Positions 6,946 to 14,348 of a stretch of DNA of 18,219 nucleotides are shown piece after piece. The notes below the pieces were generated by a model. It ran no database searches and was not told the DNA's origin. It saw nothing but the letters and a program-made list of their open reading frames with translations. Within the stretch, counting starts at the first letter, position 1; the number at the start of each line of letters is the position of its first letter. Source of the stretch: Methanobacteriota archaeon (GTDB lineage Archaea; Halobacteriota; Methanomicrobia; Methanomicrobiales; Methanomicrobiaceae); the NCBI GenBank assembly GCA_023396365.1, contig JAEWWL010000005.1, forward strand, positions 1 to 18,219. Reading direction: 5' to 3'. The translations under genes and the position numbers were made by a program.

Positions 6946-7518
6946 ATGTATTATAAGATGAAACTTCAGGACAAGGTGCGTGTTCCGCCAACCCGCCTTG
7001 GAGAGGATTTAAGGGTTGTTGTTCTTGATGAACTCCAGAAGCAGCTTGAGGGCAGTATCGATAAGGATATCGGAATTTTCATTGCAGTGACTGAGATTCA
7101 CAGCATTGGCGAGGGTGACATAATACCGAGCGATGGCGCTGTCTACTACTATGTTGAGTTTGATGCAGTTGTTCTTCGCCTCTCAATGCAGGAGATTATC
7201 GAAGGAGAGGTTGTGGAAACCACAAACTTTGGAGCATTCGTATCTTTAGGACCTATTGATGCAATGCTTCACGTAAGCCAGATAAGCGATGATTTCATAA
7301 ACTACGATGAGAAGAATGCAAGACTAGTCTGTCAGGAGACAAAAAGGCAGATAGCAGTCGGGGACGGAATCCGGGCCCGTGTTGTATCATTAAGTTTGTC
7401 AGAGCGTGATCCGCGTGAGAGCAAGATTGGACTTACAATGAGGCAGGCAGGTCTTGGAACAGAAGGCTGGCTTACCGAAGAGCTGGAGGCGGCAAAAGCA
7501 GATGGCGCCAAAGAGTAA
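6946..7518 (+). CDS. rpoE: DNA-directed RNA polymerase subunit E' (Rpo7)
   Basis: Stalk subunit of archaeal RNA polymerase, counterpart of eukaryotic Rpb7; it binds nascent RNA and helps open-complex formation. The 190-residue protein starts MYYKMKLQDKVRVPP, the family's usual beginning. It has an N-terminal RNP-like domain (about 1-80) and a C-terminal S1 RNA-binding domain (about 83-165, containing EGEVVETTNFGAFVSLGPIDAMLHVSQ split over the barrel). AGGTGA about 8-10 bases before the ATG supports this start. Its last 17 bases overlap spt4. The partner Rpo4 (RpoF) is not in the window. Confidence 0.97.
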   Translation: MYYKMKLQDKVRVPPTRLGEDLRVVVLDELQKQLEGSIDKDIGIFIAVTEIHSIGEGDIIPSDGAVYYYVEFDAVVLRLSMQEIIEGEVVETTNFGAFVSLGPIDAMLHVSQISDDFINYDEKNARLVCQETKRQIAVGDGIRARVVSLSLSERDPRESKIGLTMRQAGLGTEGWLTEELEAAKADGAKE

Positions 7519-7705
7519 GAAGCAGGTCAGGGTCTGCCGCAACTGCCACCACGTTGTTGACGGAGAGTCCTGCGTCTCCTGCGGAAGTTCAAATTTAAGT
7601 GATGACTGGGCAGGCTATCTGTATATTGTGGATCCGAAAAATTCCAATATAGCAAAAAAGATGAATATTGACATGCCCGGAAGGTATGCCTTAAAAGTAC
7701 GCTAA
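7502..7705 (+). CDS. spt4: Transcription elongation factor Spt4 (RpoE'')
   Basis: A 67-residue zinc protein that pairs with Spt5 and raises RNA polymerase processivity. The zinc ligands C12, C15, C24 and C27 are in CRNC and CVSC; the WAGYLYIVDP segment followed by a MPGRYALKVR end is typical. ATG 7502 (MAPKSKKQ) is the correct start: an ATG at 7454 in the same frame lies inside rpoE' and would add non-homologous residues. The gene overlaps rpoE' by 17 bases, which implies coupled translation; the next gene starts 3 bases after its stop. Confidence 0.95.
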   Translation: MAPKSKKQVRVCRNCHHVVDGESCVSCGSSNLSDDWAGYLYIVDPKNSNIAKKMNIDMPGRYALKVR

Positions 7706-7708
7706 AAA

Positions 7709-8194
7709 ATGTGGTTTCTGCCTGAGACTGAGAGAGGCAGGTTTAAAGAGCCTTTTGGTGCTCTTTTTCCGGATATAGATGAGGCGCTGAAGTTTATCGG
7801 GGATGCTCCTGTTTACGCCGTTGGCGATGTTGTCACAAGAAATCTCCGCAGAAAAGGCATTGTTCCTAATCTGTCTGTTATTGATGGAAATACGATGCGT
7901 GAACCCTGCAGATGCACACCTCTTCTGCCTGTAAAAAGAATTGAGGTAAAAAATCCTGCAGGGTTTATCACTGAAGAGCTTATTTCTGCGCTTCAGAAAG
8001 GTGTAAACAATCCTCCGGCACTTGTTCATGTCGACGGTGAGGAGGATTTGGCGGTAATTCCGCTTGTAATGATGCTTCCGGAAAAAAGCGCAGTTCTATA
8101 TGGTCAGCCCTGCAGGGGAGTTGTTGTAAGAATTGTTGATAATGAATCCAAAAAGCTGGCAGAAGAGCTTTTTTCACTTTTTGTGAAGGTATAG
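7709..8194 (+). CDS. GTP-dependent dephospho-CoA kinase (DUF359 family)
   Basis: Last step of archaeal coenzyme A synthesis: phosphorylates the 3'-OH of dephospho-CoA with GTP. DUF359 signatures in the 161 residues: GDVVT (39-43), SVIDGNTMR (56-64), VDGEEDLAVIPLV (108-120) and the closing VLYGQPCRGVVV (129-140). Length matches the family. It starts 3 bases after spt4 and is the last gene of the operon; a T-run at about 8219-8225 may end the transcript. Placement next to spt4 is common in archaea and probably reflects co-expression rather than function. Confidence 0.93.
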   Translation: MWFLPETERGRFKEPFGALFPDIDEALKFIGDAPVYAVGDVVTRNLRRKGIVPNLSVIDGNTMREPCRCTPLLPVKRIEVKNPAGFITEELISALQKGVNNPPALVHVDGEEDLAVIPLVMMLPEKSAVLYGQPCRGVVVRIVDNESKKLAEELFSLFVKV

Positions 8195-8235
8195 CCCGAT
8201 GCCTGTTTGTTTTATCTGTTTTTTTCAAGCTGTTG

Positions 8236-8248
8236 GTTTTAAATAAAT
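8236..8248 (+). promoter_or_regulatory. Probable TATA box of the rps24e-rps27ae-kae1/bud32 unit
   Basis: TTTTAAATAAATA centred near 8243 is about 32 bases before ATG 8275 and follows a T-run. The 80-base gap after the kinase gene is the only real gap in the cluster, so a second promoter is likely. GAGGGA at 8264-8269 is a plausible ribosome site. Confidence 0.5.
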
Positions 8249-8274
8249 ATGTGGACAATATTTGAGGGATATCG

Positions 8275-8577
8275 ATGGACTTCGAATTTACAAGAGACGA
8301 GGAAAACAAGCTTCTTAACCGCACAGAGCTTGATTTTGTTCTTAAATACGAAGGCGCAACACCTTCCAGGAAAGAAATACTTGGAAAACTTTGTGCACTT
8401 CGCAATGTGAATCCAAATAACTGTGTTGTTGATTCACTTGAAGGCGAGTTTGGAAAGCAGGAGCTTGTCGCAACTGCAAGAATTTACGAAAGCGAAGAAA
8501 TGCTTCTGGCAACCGAGCTTGAATATGTCGTCAAACGCTGCCGCCCTGAAGAGAAATCCGAAGAAGCGGAGGCCTGA
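8275..8577 (+). CDS. rps24e: Small ribosomal subunit protein eS24
   Basis: A 100-residue archaeal/eukaryotic ribosomal protein. Typical eS24 core: NKLLNRTELDFVLKYEGATPSR (about 11-32, split here by the family's conserved NPLL/R pattern), then KEILGKLCALRNVNPNNCVVD and FGKQELVATARIYES. The Glu-rich end (EEKSEEAEA) is disordered. It is separated by 6 bases from rps27ae. Confidence 0.95.
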   Translation: MDFEFTRDEENKLLNRTELDFVLKYEGATPSRKEILGKLCALRNVNPNNCVVDSLEGEFGKQELVATARIYESEEMLLATELEYVVKRCRPEEKSEEAEA

Positions 8578-8583
8578 TTTTAA

Positions 8584-8766
8584 ATGGCTGCAAAAAAACC
8601 GGTGAAATCAGCTGCCGTAAAGCGCTCATCAATGTACAAGGTTGAGGGCGATAAGGCTGTGGCACAGCGCAGAAACTGTCCACGCTGCGGCCAGGGTGTA
8701 TTTATGGCACAGCACAGCGATCGTGTTGCATGTGGCAAGTGCGGATATACAGAATTCAACAAATAA
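8584..8766 (+). CDS. rps27ae: Small ribosomal subunit protein eS27-type/eS31 (S27ae)
   Basis: A 60-residue zinc ribbon. C32, C35, C50 and C53 form the zinc site (CPRCGQGVFMAQ and CGKCGYTEF). The N-terminus is basic. In eukaryotes this protein is made as a ubiquitin fusion; here it is free-standing, as in archaea. Its TAA is followed with no gap by the ATG of kae1-bud32. Confidence 0.95.
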   Translation: MAAKKPVKSAAVKRSSMYKVEGDKAVAQRRNCPRCGQGVFMAQHSDRVACGKCGYTEFNK

Positions 8767-10368
8767 ATGATAATGCCTGGGAATGGGCAAATACTGGGTA
8801 TTGAGGGTACGGCATGGAACCTCAGTGCCGCTGTTTTTGGAGAGGAGCTAATCTCTCTGTATTCAAATCCTTATAGCCCTCCAAACGGAGGCATTCATCC
8901 GCGTGAGGCGGCGCAGCATCATGCGTCTGTTTTAAAGGAAGTAGTTTCAAAGGCGCTTGTGGGTGTTGATTTAAAAGATATTTCAGGTGTTGCATTCTCA
9001 AGAGGTCCTGGTCTTGGTCCGTGCCTAAGAACTGTCGGAACAGCTGCACGCTCTCTTGCTACTGCACTGGATGTTCCTTTAATAGGCGTCAACCACTGTG
9101 TTGCACATGTAGAGATTGGGAGACATATCTGCGGCTGCGATGACCCGATTGTTCTCTATGCAAGTGGTGCAAACACACAGGTTCTCGGATATTTAAAATC
9201 AAGGTACAGGATATTTGGAGAAACACTTGATATAGGTCTTGGAAACGCTCTTGACAAGTTCGCAAGAAGCCGCGGCCTTCCGCACCCCGGCGGTCCGCTT
9301 GTGGAAAAGTATGCAGGGCAGGGCAGTCCCGTAGAACTTCCTTACACCGTCAAGGGCATGGATCTTGCATTCTCCGGTCTTATGTCGGCTGCAAAGGACT
9401 CAAAGGCGCCTGTTGAGGACATATGTGCAGGCTTTCAGGAGACTGCATTTGCAATGTGCGTTGAGGTGACAGAGCGGGCCCTTGCGCATTCCGGTAAGGA
9501 TGAGGTTTTGCTTGTCGGTGGTGTTGGTGCAAATGAACGCCTGCAGGAGATGCTTTCCATAATGTGTGAGGAAAGAGGGGCAGAATTTTTTGTCCCTGAA
9601 AAAAAGTTCATCGGCGACAACGGTGCAATGATTGCCTACACGGGAAAAATCATGCTTGAGGCAGGGCAGACAATCCCGGTATCAGAATCATTTGTAAATC
9701 CTTCTTACAGATCTGATGACGTTTTGGTTCTCTGGAGAAAAGATACAGGTGACATCAGTTATGAAAAAGCAAACCTTATTGAAAACGGATCTTCCCGGGG
9801 TGCGGAGGCAGTTGTAACGGCTGATGGTGAAAATGTAACAAAGCGCCGTCTTTCCAAGGGCTACAGGAATTCCTCTCTTGACAGAAGGCTGATCTTAGAG
9901 AGGACACGTGCAGAGGCACGGCTTTTATCGCTTGCAAGAAAAAGCGGGGTATCAACACCTATTATCCGTGATGTGACTGCTGATTCTCTGGTTATGGAAA
10001 ATATTCAGGGGAAGATGCTTAAACTGGATTTAACAGAGGCCAATGTCTTTAAGGCAGGAGTTTTAGTGGGCAGACTTCACAATGGCGGAATAATCCATGG
10101 TGATCTTACAACCTCAAATATTATTGTGGGTGGATGCGGCACAAAGAAGTGCTATCTCATTGATTTTGGCTTATCCTACATCTCTTCCGAGACTGAGTCG
10201 CGCGGTGTCGACGTCCATGTTTTCATGCAGACTCTTGAGAGTACAGCACCGGGACTCGATAACCTTCCGGGTGCATTTTCTGAGGGCTATAAATCGGCAT
10301 TTCGTGATGCTGATTCTGTATTGGAGCGGGTTTTGGAGATAAAACAGAGGGGCAGATACCTTCACTGA
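8767..10368 (+). CDS. Kae1-Bud32 fusion, t6A tRNA threonylcarbamoyltransferase with KEOPS kinase/ATPase
   Basis: A bifunctional KEOPS component that installs N6-threonylcarbamoyl on A37 of ANN-decoding tRNAs. The N-terminal Kae1 ASKHA domain (about 8-325) has the metal site H110 and H114 (NHCVAHVE), Y131, and D284 (FIGDNGAM). After a linker the Bud32 kinase domain (about 345-533) has the catalytic loop HGDLTTSN (444-451, D446) and DFG (466-468). Length of 533 matches the euryarchaeal fusion. ATG 8767 directly follows the rps27ae stop; ATG 8773 is an alternative only two codons later. Cgi121 and Pcc1 partners are not in the window. Confidence 0.97.
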   Translation: MIMPGNGQILGIEGTAWNLSAAVFGEELISLYSNPYSPPNGGIHPREAAQHHASVLKEVVSKALVGVDLKDISGVAFSRGPGLGPCLRTVGTAARSLATALDVPLIGVNHCVAHVEIGRHICGCDDPIVLYASGANTQVLGYLKSRYRIFGETLDIGLGNALDKFARSRGLPHPGGPLVEKYAGQGSPVELPYTVKGMDLAFSGLMSAAKDSKAPVEDICAGFQETAFAMCVEVTERALAHSGKDEVLLVGGVGANERLQEMLSIMCEERGAEFFVPEKKFIGDNGAMIAYTGKIMLEAGQTIPVSESFVNPSYRSDDVLVLWRKDTGDISYEKANLIENGSSRGAEAVVTADGENVTKRRLSKGYRNSSLDRRLILERTRAEARLLSLARKSGVSTPIIRDVTADSLVMENIQGKMLKLDLTEANVFKAGVLVGRLHNGGIIHGDLTTSNIIVGGCGTKKCYLIDFGLSYISSETESRGVDVHVFMQTLESTAPGLDNLPGAFSEGYKSAFRDADSVLERVLEIKQRGRYLH

Positions 10369-10467
10369 ATTAATCTCATATTTTTTGAAAAACAACGTCA
10401 ATACTTGAGTTTCATAAAATTTTAGCGCCAAAATATTCTTTTATTATTCCTTTGATATGCAAAAGCC

Positions 10468-10475
10468 GTATATAC
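10468..10475 (+). promoter_or_regulatory. Probable TATA box of the 36-codon ORF
   Basis: GTATATAC has its centre about 25 bases before ATG 10497, so the transcript would start at or next to the start codon (leaderless). Confidence 0.45.
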
Positions 10476-10496
10476 TTAATCTGAGTATGATATCAT

Positions 10497-10607
10497 ATGG
10501 CAAAAAACCAGAAATCAGAAGGAAAAAACGTAAAGACGGAAGTTAAAGCAAAAGAAGCTGCACCGGCAGCAGCCCAGAAGGGTCAGGCCCAGAAAGGCAG
10601 AAAGTAA
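10497..10607 (+). CDS. Small basic Lys/Ala/Gln-rich protein, unrecognised
   Basis: A 36-residue ORF beginning MAKNQKSEGKNVKTEVK and ending AQKGQAQKGRK. It has 11 Lys or Arg, no aromatic residues and no hydrophobic core, so it is probably disordered and may bind nucleic acid. Support for a real gene: a TATA-like GTATATAC exactly one promoter length upstream, low-complexity but protein-like codon use, and a stable hairpin 33 bases after the stop. Against: its short length and no recognised family. An overlapping 19-codon ORF from ATG 10487 in another frame is less likely. Confidence 0.5.
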   Translation: MAKNQKSEGKNVKTEVKAKEAAPAAAQKGQAQKGRK

Positions 10608-10917
10608 ATTTTTAAAAAAAATTCAGGCCGCAGGAGATGCCGGAGGAGATCTCTTATCTTCTCCGGACGCTGTTGCCATTTAAATTTCAGTTGAATATTT
10701 AATATGGATTTTATCCGGGTTCTTTTCTCTCCTCCCAGGACCGGGAAAAAATTACTTATAAAGGTTTTTTTTAAAAGTTCAGACATTTTATTTGTGCAGA
10801 ATATGTTCTCTTTTTAAATATCGAAGCATTGGTGTTGGTTCTGAATTTTTTTAAATGGCAAATGCACCTGATTTAAGTCATATAGCTGATATTTATCTAA
10901 ATAGAGACTGATCAAAT
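10608..10917. other. Non-coding stretch with a strong hairpin
   Basis: I see no gene in these 310 bases. The main content is the hairpin at 10640-10666, described separately. Several TATA-like boxes follow (ACTTATAAAG near 10752, TTTTTAAATATC near 10812, GATATTTATC near 10888); the last is at the right distance to drive the acetyltransferase gene. Minus-strand ORFs here lack any recognisable features. Confidence 0.4.
10640..10666. repeat. Strong 11-bp hairpin, downstream of the 36-codon ORF
   Basis: CCGGAGGAGAT (10640-10650) pairs with ATCTTCTCCGG (10656-10666) with a single G-U, around a 5-nt CTCTT loop. No T-run follows, so it is not a simple terminator. It could be a 3'-UTR stabiliser, a processing site or part of a small RNA. 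Confidence 0.6.
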
Positions 10918-11508
10918 ATGAAAACAGAATACTCCGGGCATAATCTGCTTTTTTCCTATATGTCAAAAAGCGATCTGTTTTACGTATGCAGTATGCTTGA
11001 GAAGGATTCTGTCTGCAGATGGCTTTTTTTCGGTCCGAACTCCCACGAAGCCACGAAAAAATATTTTGAGCCAATAATAGCCTCCATAAAAAGCGATCTT
11101 TTGGAAAAAAGGCTTCCAAAGACTCCTGTGTTTACAATAAAAGATAAGAGATCCGGTTTTTTTGTCGGTCAGTGTGCACTGCTGCCGGTTGAATTCTGCG
11201 AAGGCTCATATATTATCGGATATCAGCTTGATAATATCTGCTGGAGACGGGGATTTGGGACTGAAGCCTGCCGGTTTTTAATTTATTATGCGTTTTACAT
11301 CGCCGGCGGATACAGGCTTAACGGGGACTGTATCACTGAAAATCCAGGTTCATACAAAATTATGGAGAAGTGCGGGTTTACAAGAGAGTGTGTACAGAAA
11401 AAATACTGGAATCATAACGGGGCATTTTACGACAGGGTTTTATATTATCTTCTCAGGGATGAGATGGATAATGAGTATATTTCGGAGCTTAAGGCTGAGT
11501 TTGAATAG
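10918..11508 (+). CDS. GNAT-family N-acetyltransferase, RimJ/RimL-like
   Basis: A 196-residue acetyltransferase that probably moves an acetyl group from acetyl-CoA to an amine or protein N-terminus. The acetyl-CoA-binding motif RRGFGTEA is at 110-117; the downstream NPGSYKIMEKCGF at 142-154 is the Asn...Ser...GF signature of the RimJ/RimL (Acetyltransf_3) group. The C-terminal 20 residues are acidic. A TATA-like GATATTTATC about 25 bases before the ATG suggests a leaderless mRNA. It stands alone in an accessory block. The substrate cannot be told from sequence. Confidence 0.85.
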   Translation: MKTEYSGHNLLFSYMSKSDLFYVCSMLEKDSVCRWLFFGPNSHEATKKYFEPIIASIKSDLLEKRLPKTPVFTIKDKRSGFFVGQCALLPVEFCEGSYIIGYQLDNICWRRGFGTEACRFLIYYAFYIAGGYRLNGDCITENPGSYKIMEKCGFTRECVQKKYWNHNGAFYDRVLYYLLRDEMDNEYISELKAEFE

Positions 11509-11582
11509 ATTAAAATTTTAAAACTGCCTGCCTGGTTTCTTTGCAGACTGTTATGTTTTTTTAAAAATGGATTATGTTTTCT

Positions 11583-12608
11583 TCATTTATTTAGAATCTC
11601 GGCAGTTGTCCTGAAATGAATTTTTGCATATTTTTTTAATTCTTCCTCTCCTTTTAGCCTGACAATTTCTGCTCCTGCATAAATAACGGTCTTTGATGCA
11701 CCCTTGGGAAGAGTCATCTCTGCCTCTTTTGAAAGCACTTTTAATTTATCAAGAAATCGGTCTCTTGCAAGAACTGATGCGGCTGCAACAGCGGGGTTTC
11801 TCTCGGCTTTTGTCTCCTGTATCAGATTTATTTTTCTGCCCTTCTCCCCAAGCTTTGAAAGTATGTATTTTTCATCTCCGAATCTGTCAGAAACTGCGGT
11901 TATGCACTCATGCTTTTTTAAAAGCTCCTCGATTGCCTTTGCATGCGCCCATGCCAGGAGGGAGTTTAAATTTTTTTTCTCTTTTCTGAGCTCTTCATAA
12001 AGGCGGTTGTATTTTTCAGGTGAAATTTCAATTATTGAATAGCTGTCAGGAAAATTTTCCCTGATTTTTTTTGCGGCAGCCCTTACCTGTGAGTCTGTCA
12101 GTAGTTTGCTGTCAGCAACACCTGCTTCTTTTAAAAATTTTAGTGAGCTTTCCTCAGCGTAGAATCCGGCGGCAACAAGAGGCCCGAAATAGTCACCTTT
12201 TCCTGATTCATCTGTCCCTATAACAGGATATGTAATATTTTTTAGAACATCTGTGTCTTTTTTGTCTTTAGGCAATAAAGCAGAATAAAATTTGTCAGAT
12301 GGTTTTTTTATTCCAAAAATCTTATTTGCCTTTATACCTTCTTTCTGTGTTTTGGCATTTTCCTGAATTATTTCCTGCATGAAAATTTTGTTTTCTTCAT
12401 TTTTAAACTGAGAGAAGTCATATGTTATTTTGCCTTTATTATTTCTGTATATTCTTAGAAGATCGGTTTTTCCTCTGAAGCTTATTCTGAACTGAATTCC
12501 ATATGGTACAGATTTAAAATCTGATATGAATGCCCCTCTTTGCGAAAGAAACTCTTTACTTTCTTCATAAATTTTGGAAAGTTCATCTTTTGAGATATTG
12601 CCTGTTAT
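11583..12608 (-). CDS. rnhC: Ribonuclease HIII with apparent ATA start
   Basis: RNase HIII cuts the RNA strand of RNA-DNA hybrids. The catalytic domain starts at ATG 12380 (265 codons) and shows GTDESGKGDYFGPLV (D57/E58 counted from that Met), VADSKLL, a third acidic residue in VSDRFGDE, and AERNPAVAAASVLARDRFL. The same frame runs open a further 76 codons upstream to ATA 12608, encoding what looks like the N-terminal TBP-like substrate-binding domain (RGAFISDFKSVPYGIQFRI, then TDLLRIYRNNKGKITYDFS). AAGGTGA lies 4 bases before the ATA, and a TATA-like box at 12661-12674 gives a leader of about 34 nt. There is no in-frame ATG, GTG or TTG between the upstream stop (12647-12645) and 12380. So either ATA initiates, the start codon is mutated or mis-sequenced, or only the truncated form is made. 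RNase HIII is uncommon in archaea. Confidence 0.85.
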   Translation of the reverse strand: MTGNISKDELSKIYEESKEFLSQRGAFISDFKSVPYGIQFRISFRGKTDLLRIYRNNKGKITYDFSQFKNEENKIFMQEIIQENAKTQKEGIKANKIFGIKKPSDKFYSALLPKDKKDTDVLKNITYPVIGTDESGKGDYFGPLVAAGFYAEESSLKFLKEAGVADSKLLTDSQVRAAAKKIRENFPDSYSIIEISPEKYNRLYEELRKEKKNLNSLLAWAHAKAIEELLKKHECITAVSDRFGDEKYILSKLGEKGRKINLIQETKAERNPAVAAASVLARDRFLDKLKVLSKEAEMTLPKGASKTVIYAGAEIVRLKGEEELKKYAKIHFRTTAEILNK

Positions 12609-12660
12609 TTCCTCACCTTCGTTTAACCTCTGTGATTGTAAAATTTATTGCCTTTGATTT

Positions 12661-12674
12661 GCATAAATATTAAG
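12661..12674 (-). promoter_or_regulatory. Probable TATA box of the RNase HIII gene
   Basis: The minus strand reads CTTAATATTTATGC. Its position predicts a transcript start near 12642, before the AAGGTGA at 12619-12613 and well before the internal ATG 12380, which supports translation of the N-terminal domain. Confidence 0.4.
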
Positions 12675-12711
12675 TCCGCCGGAAAAAAAATCCGGGCATT
12701 TGAAAGCAGCA

Positions 12712-12867
12712 TTAAGTCCTGAATTTTTTTGCAGTATTAAAAAAAGTCAGATCACCTCCGGAAAAACCTGAAAATAAATCAGCGGCTTTTTCAATACGTT
12801 TTTTTGCAAAAAGGCTGTGTAATTCATCCAGCCTGTGGCTTTTTGCTTTTTGTGCCCGAAACACCAT
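12712..12867 (-). CDS. Small basic protein, unrecognised (51 aa)
   Basis: The ORF reads MVFRAQKAKSHRLDELHSLF, continues AKKRIEKAADLFSGFSGGDL and ends TFFNTAKKFRT. It looks protein-like: an amphipathic helix rich in Lys/Arg (about 5-33) and an FSGGDLTFFN turn. It is divergent from the MATE gene, with a TATA-like CATATAAAC (minus strand, 12893-12885) just upstream; GTG at codon 2 (12864) fits the promoter distance slightly better than the ATG. A longer in-frame start at 12942 would lie inside the MATE gene and is rejected. A CCGGA/TCCGG hairpin lies about 20 bases after the stop. No family recognised. Confidence 0.42.
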   Translation of the reverse strand: MVFRAQKAKSHRLDELHSLFAKKRIEKAADLFSGFSGGDLTFFNTAKKFRT

Positions 12868-12883
12868 TAATTTAAATAGAGAG

Positions 12884-12893
12884 TGTTTATATG
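12884..12893. promoter_or_regulatory. Possible shared TATA element (MATE gene / 51-codon ORF)
   Basis: The plus strand reads GTGTTTATATGA, almost the same as the shared element at 3899-3910. Its centre near 12888 is 27 bases from ATG 12915 on the plus strand and 21-26 bases from ATG/GTG 12867/12864 on the minus strand. A second TATA-like box, TTTAAATA (12871-12878), is also present. Confidence 0.4.
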
Positions 12894-12914
12894 AAGGACA
12901 ATACGAAAGAAAAT

Positions 12915-14348
12915 ATGGTAAATTTAAAATCGAAAACACCATCTGATGCAGATGATTATTTTGAAGAAGGAATGACGCAGGGGGTGACTCTTCTAACAGG
13001 GGACCCTAAAAAAGCAATCCTAAGACTTTCCGTGCCGATGATCCTCTCAATGCTCATAATGTCAGTCTATAACCTTGTTGACGCCATCTGGGTTGCAGGA
13101 CTTGGCCAGGATTCACTTGCGGCGATTGGTTTTATTGTTCCGGTATTTATGGTCCTTATCGGTATCGGAAACGGTCTGGGGGCAGGTGTAAATTCAGCAA
13201 TATCGCGAATGATTGGGGCAAAGAACAGGGAAGGGGCGAATAATGCCGCTGTTCACTCTCTTATTATGACTGTTGTTGTCTCTGCAGCAATAACAATTCC
13301 CCTGATAATATTCCTTGAAGATATAATGACAGCAATCGGGGCAGGAAGTGCAACCGGCCTTGCGGTTATATACGGGCAGATACTTCTGGCAGGGACAATT
13401 TTGTTTCTCTTTACGAATATTGGCTATTCAATATTAAGAGCAGAAGGTGATGCCAAAAAGCCGATGTATGCAATGGCACTGTCAGCTGTCATAAACATTA
13501 TTCTGGACCCGGTAATGATCTACTGGATGGGATGGGGGATTGCAGGCGCTGCATGGGCGACACTCATATCTGTTGCTATTGTAACAATTATCATGTTATA
13601 CTGGTTCTTTGTCAAAAGGGACATGTATTTATCAATAAGGCTTAAAAATTACCGCTTCAGCAGGAGAATACTAAATGATATTTTTAGTGTCGGAATTCCA
13701 GCAAGTCTGGAATTTTTCCTAATGGCAATATCGCTTCTGATTATCAATTTAATTCTTGTTGATGTTTCCGGAAATGATGCTGTTGCAGTATACACGGCAG
13801 GGTGGCGTGTAGTTATGTTTGCCATAATTCCGATAGCCTCAGTTTCGGTTGCGGCAATATCTGTCACCGGTGCAAATTTTGGTGCAAGAAAGTTTGAAAA
13901 CCTAAAGGAAATTCTGAATTATTCGGTTAAGATAGGAATACTGATAAGTCTTGTAACTGCCGCTGTTTCATGGATATTTGCGCCGCAGATATCACTGGCA
14001 TTCACATATACGCCTGAGAGTGCTCCGCTTCTGCCGTATTTCATTGCATTTCTCCAGACGATGTGCTTATTCTATCCGTTTGCAGCTCTTGGAATGATGG
14101 CATCAGCGCTCTTTCAAGGTACCGGCAAGGGGATGACTTCTTTTATAATAAATGTCTTCAGAAATCTTGTTTTCATTGTAGTGTTTGCCTATGTTCTGGG
14201 TGTTGTTTTGGGAATGGGGCAGTACGGAGTATGGTACGGTATTGTCCTTGGCGATATTTGCGGAGGCCTTTTGGGATATATCTGGGCAGGAGTTTATCTC
14301 TCTGTCCTCTTAAAGCATGAAAAGAAGGCAAAGGGAGTATTGGCATAA
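12915..14348 (+). CDS. MATE-family multidrug/solute efflux transporter
   Basis: A polytopic exporter that extrudes cationic or other organic compounds using an ion gradient. From ATG 12915 it has 477 residues and about 12 membrane segments in two similar halves. Typical MATE features: LRLSVPMILSMLIMSVYNLVD at the start of TM1 (split by the family's conserved P and N), DAIWVAGLG, GIGNGLGAGVNSAISR, and the ILRAEGDAKKPMYAM loop with AGAAWAT in the next helix. The first 30 or so residues are polar and acidic. An earlier in-frame ATG at 12891 lies in the TATA-like element, so 12915 is preferred; 12891 would add 8 residues. The substrate is unknown. A long palindrome begins at its stop codon. Confidence 0.92.
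   Translation: MVNLKSKTPSDADDYFEEGMTQGVTLLTGDPKKAILRLSVPMILSMLIMSVYNLVDAIWVAGLGQDSLAAIGFIVPVFMVLIGIGNGLGAGVNSAISRMIGAKNREGANNAAVHSLIMTVVVSAAITIPLIIFLEDIMTAIGAGSATGLAVIYGQILLAGTILFLFTNIGYSILRAEGDAKKPMYAMALSAVINIILDPVMIYWMGWGIAGAAWATLISVAIVTIIMLYWFFVKRDMYLSIRLKNYRFSRRILNDIFSVGIPASLEFFLMAISLLIINLILVDVSGNDAVAVYTAGWRVVMFAIIPIASVSVAAISVTGANFGARKFENLKEILNYSVKIGILISLVTAAVSWIFAPQISLAFTYTPESAPLLPYFIAFLQTMCLFYPFAALGMMASALFQGTGKGMTSFIINVFRNLVFIVVFAYVLGVVLGMGQYGVWYGIVLGDICGGLLGYIWAGVYLSVLLKHEKKAKGVLA

Noticed and set aside
10814..11119. 101-codon minus-strand ORF overlapping the GNAT gene start
   Set aside because: It is antisense to a well-supported coding region and its promoter, and has no recognisable features.
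12669..12719. Two copies of ATTAAGTCC (12669 and 12711) as marks of an insertion
   Set aside because: Nine-base direct repeats in AT-rich DNA are expected by chance and enclose nothing resembling a mobile element.
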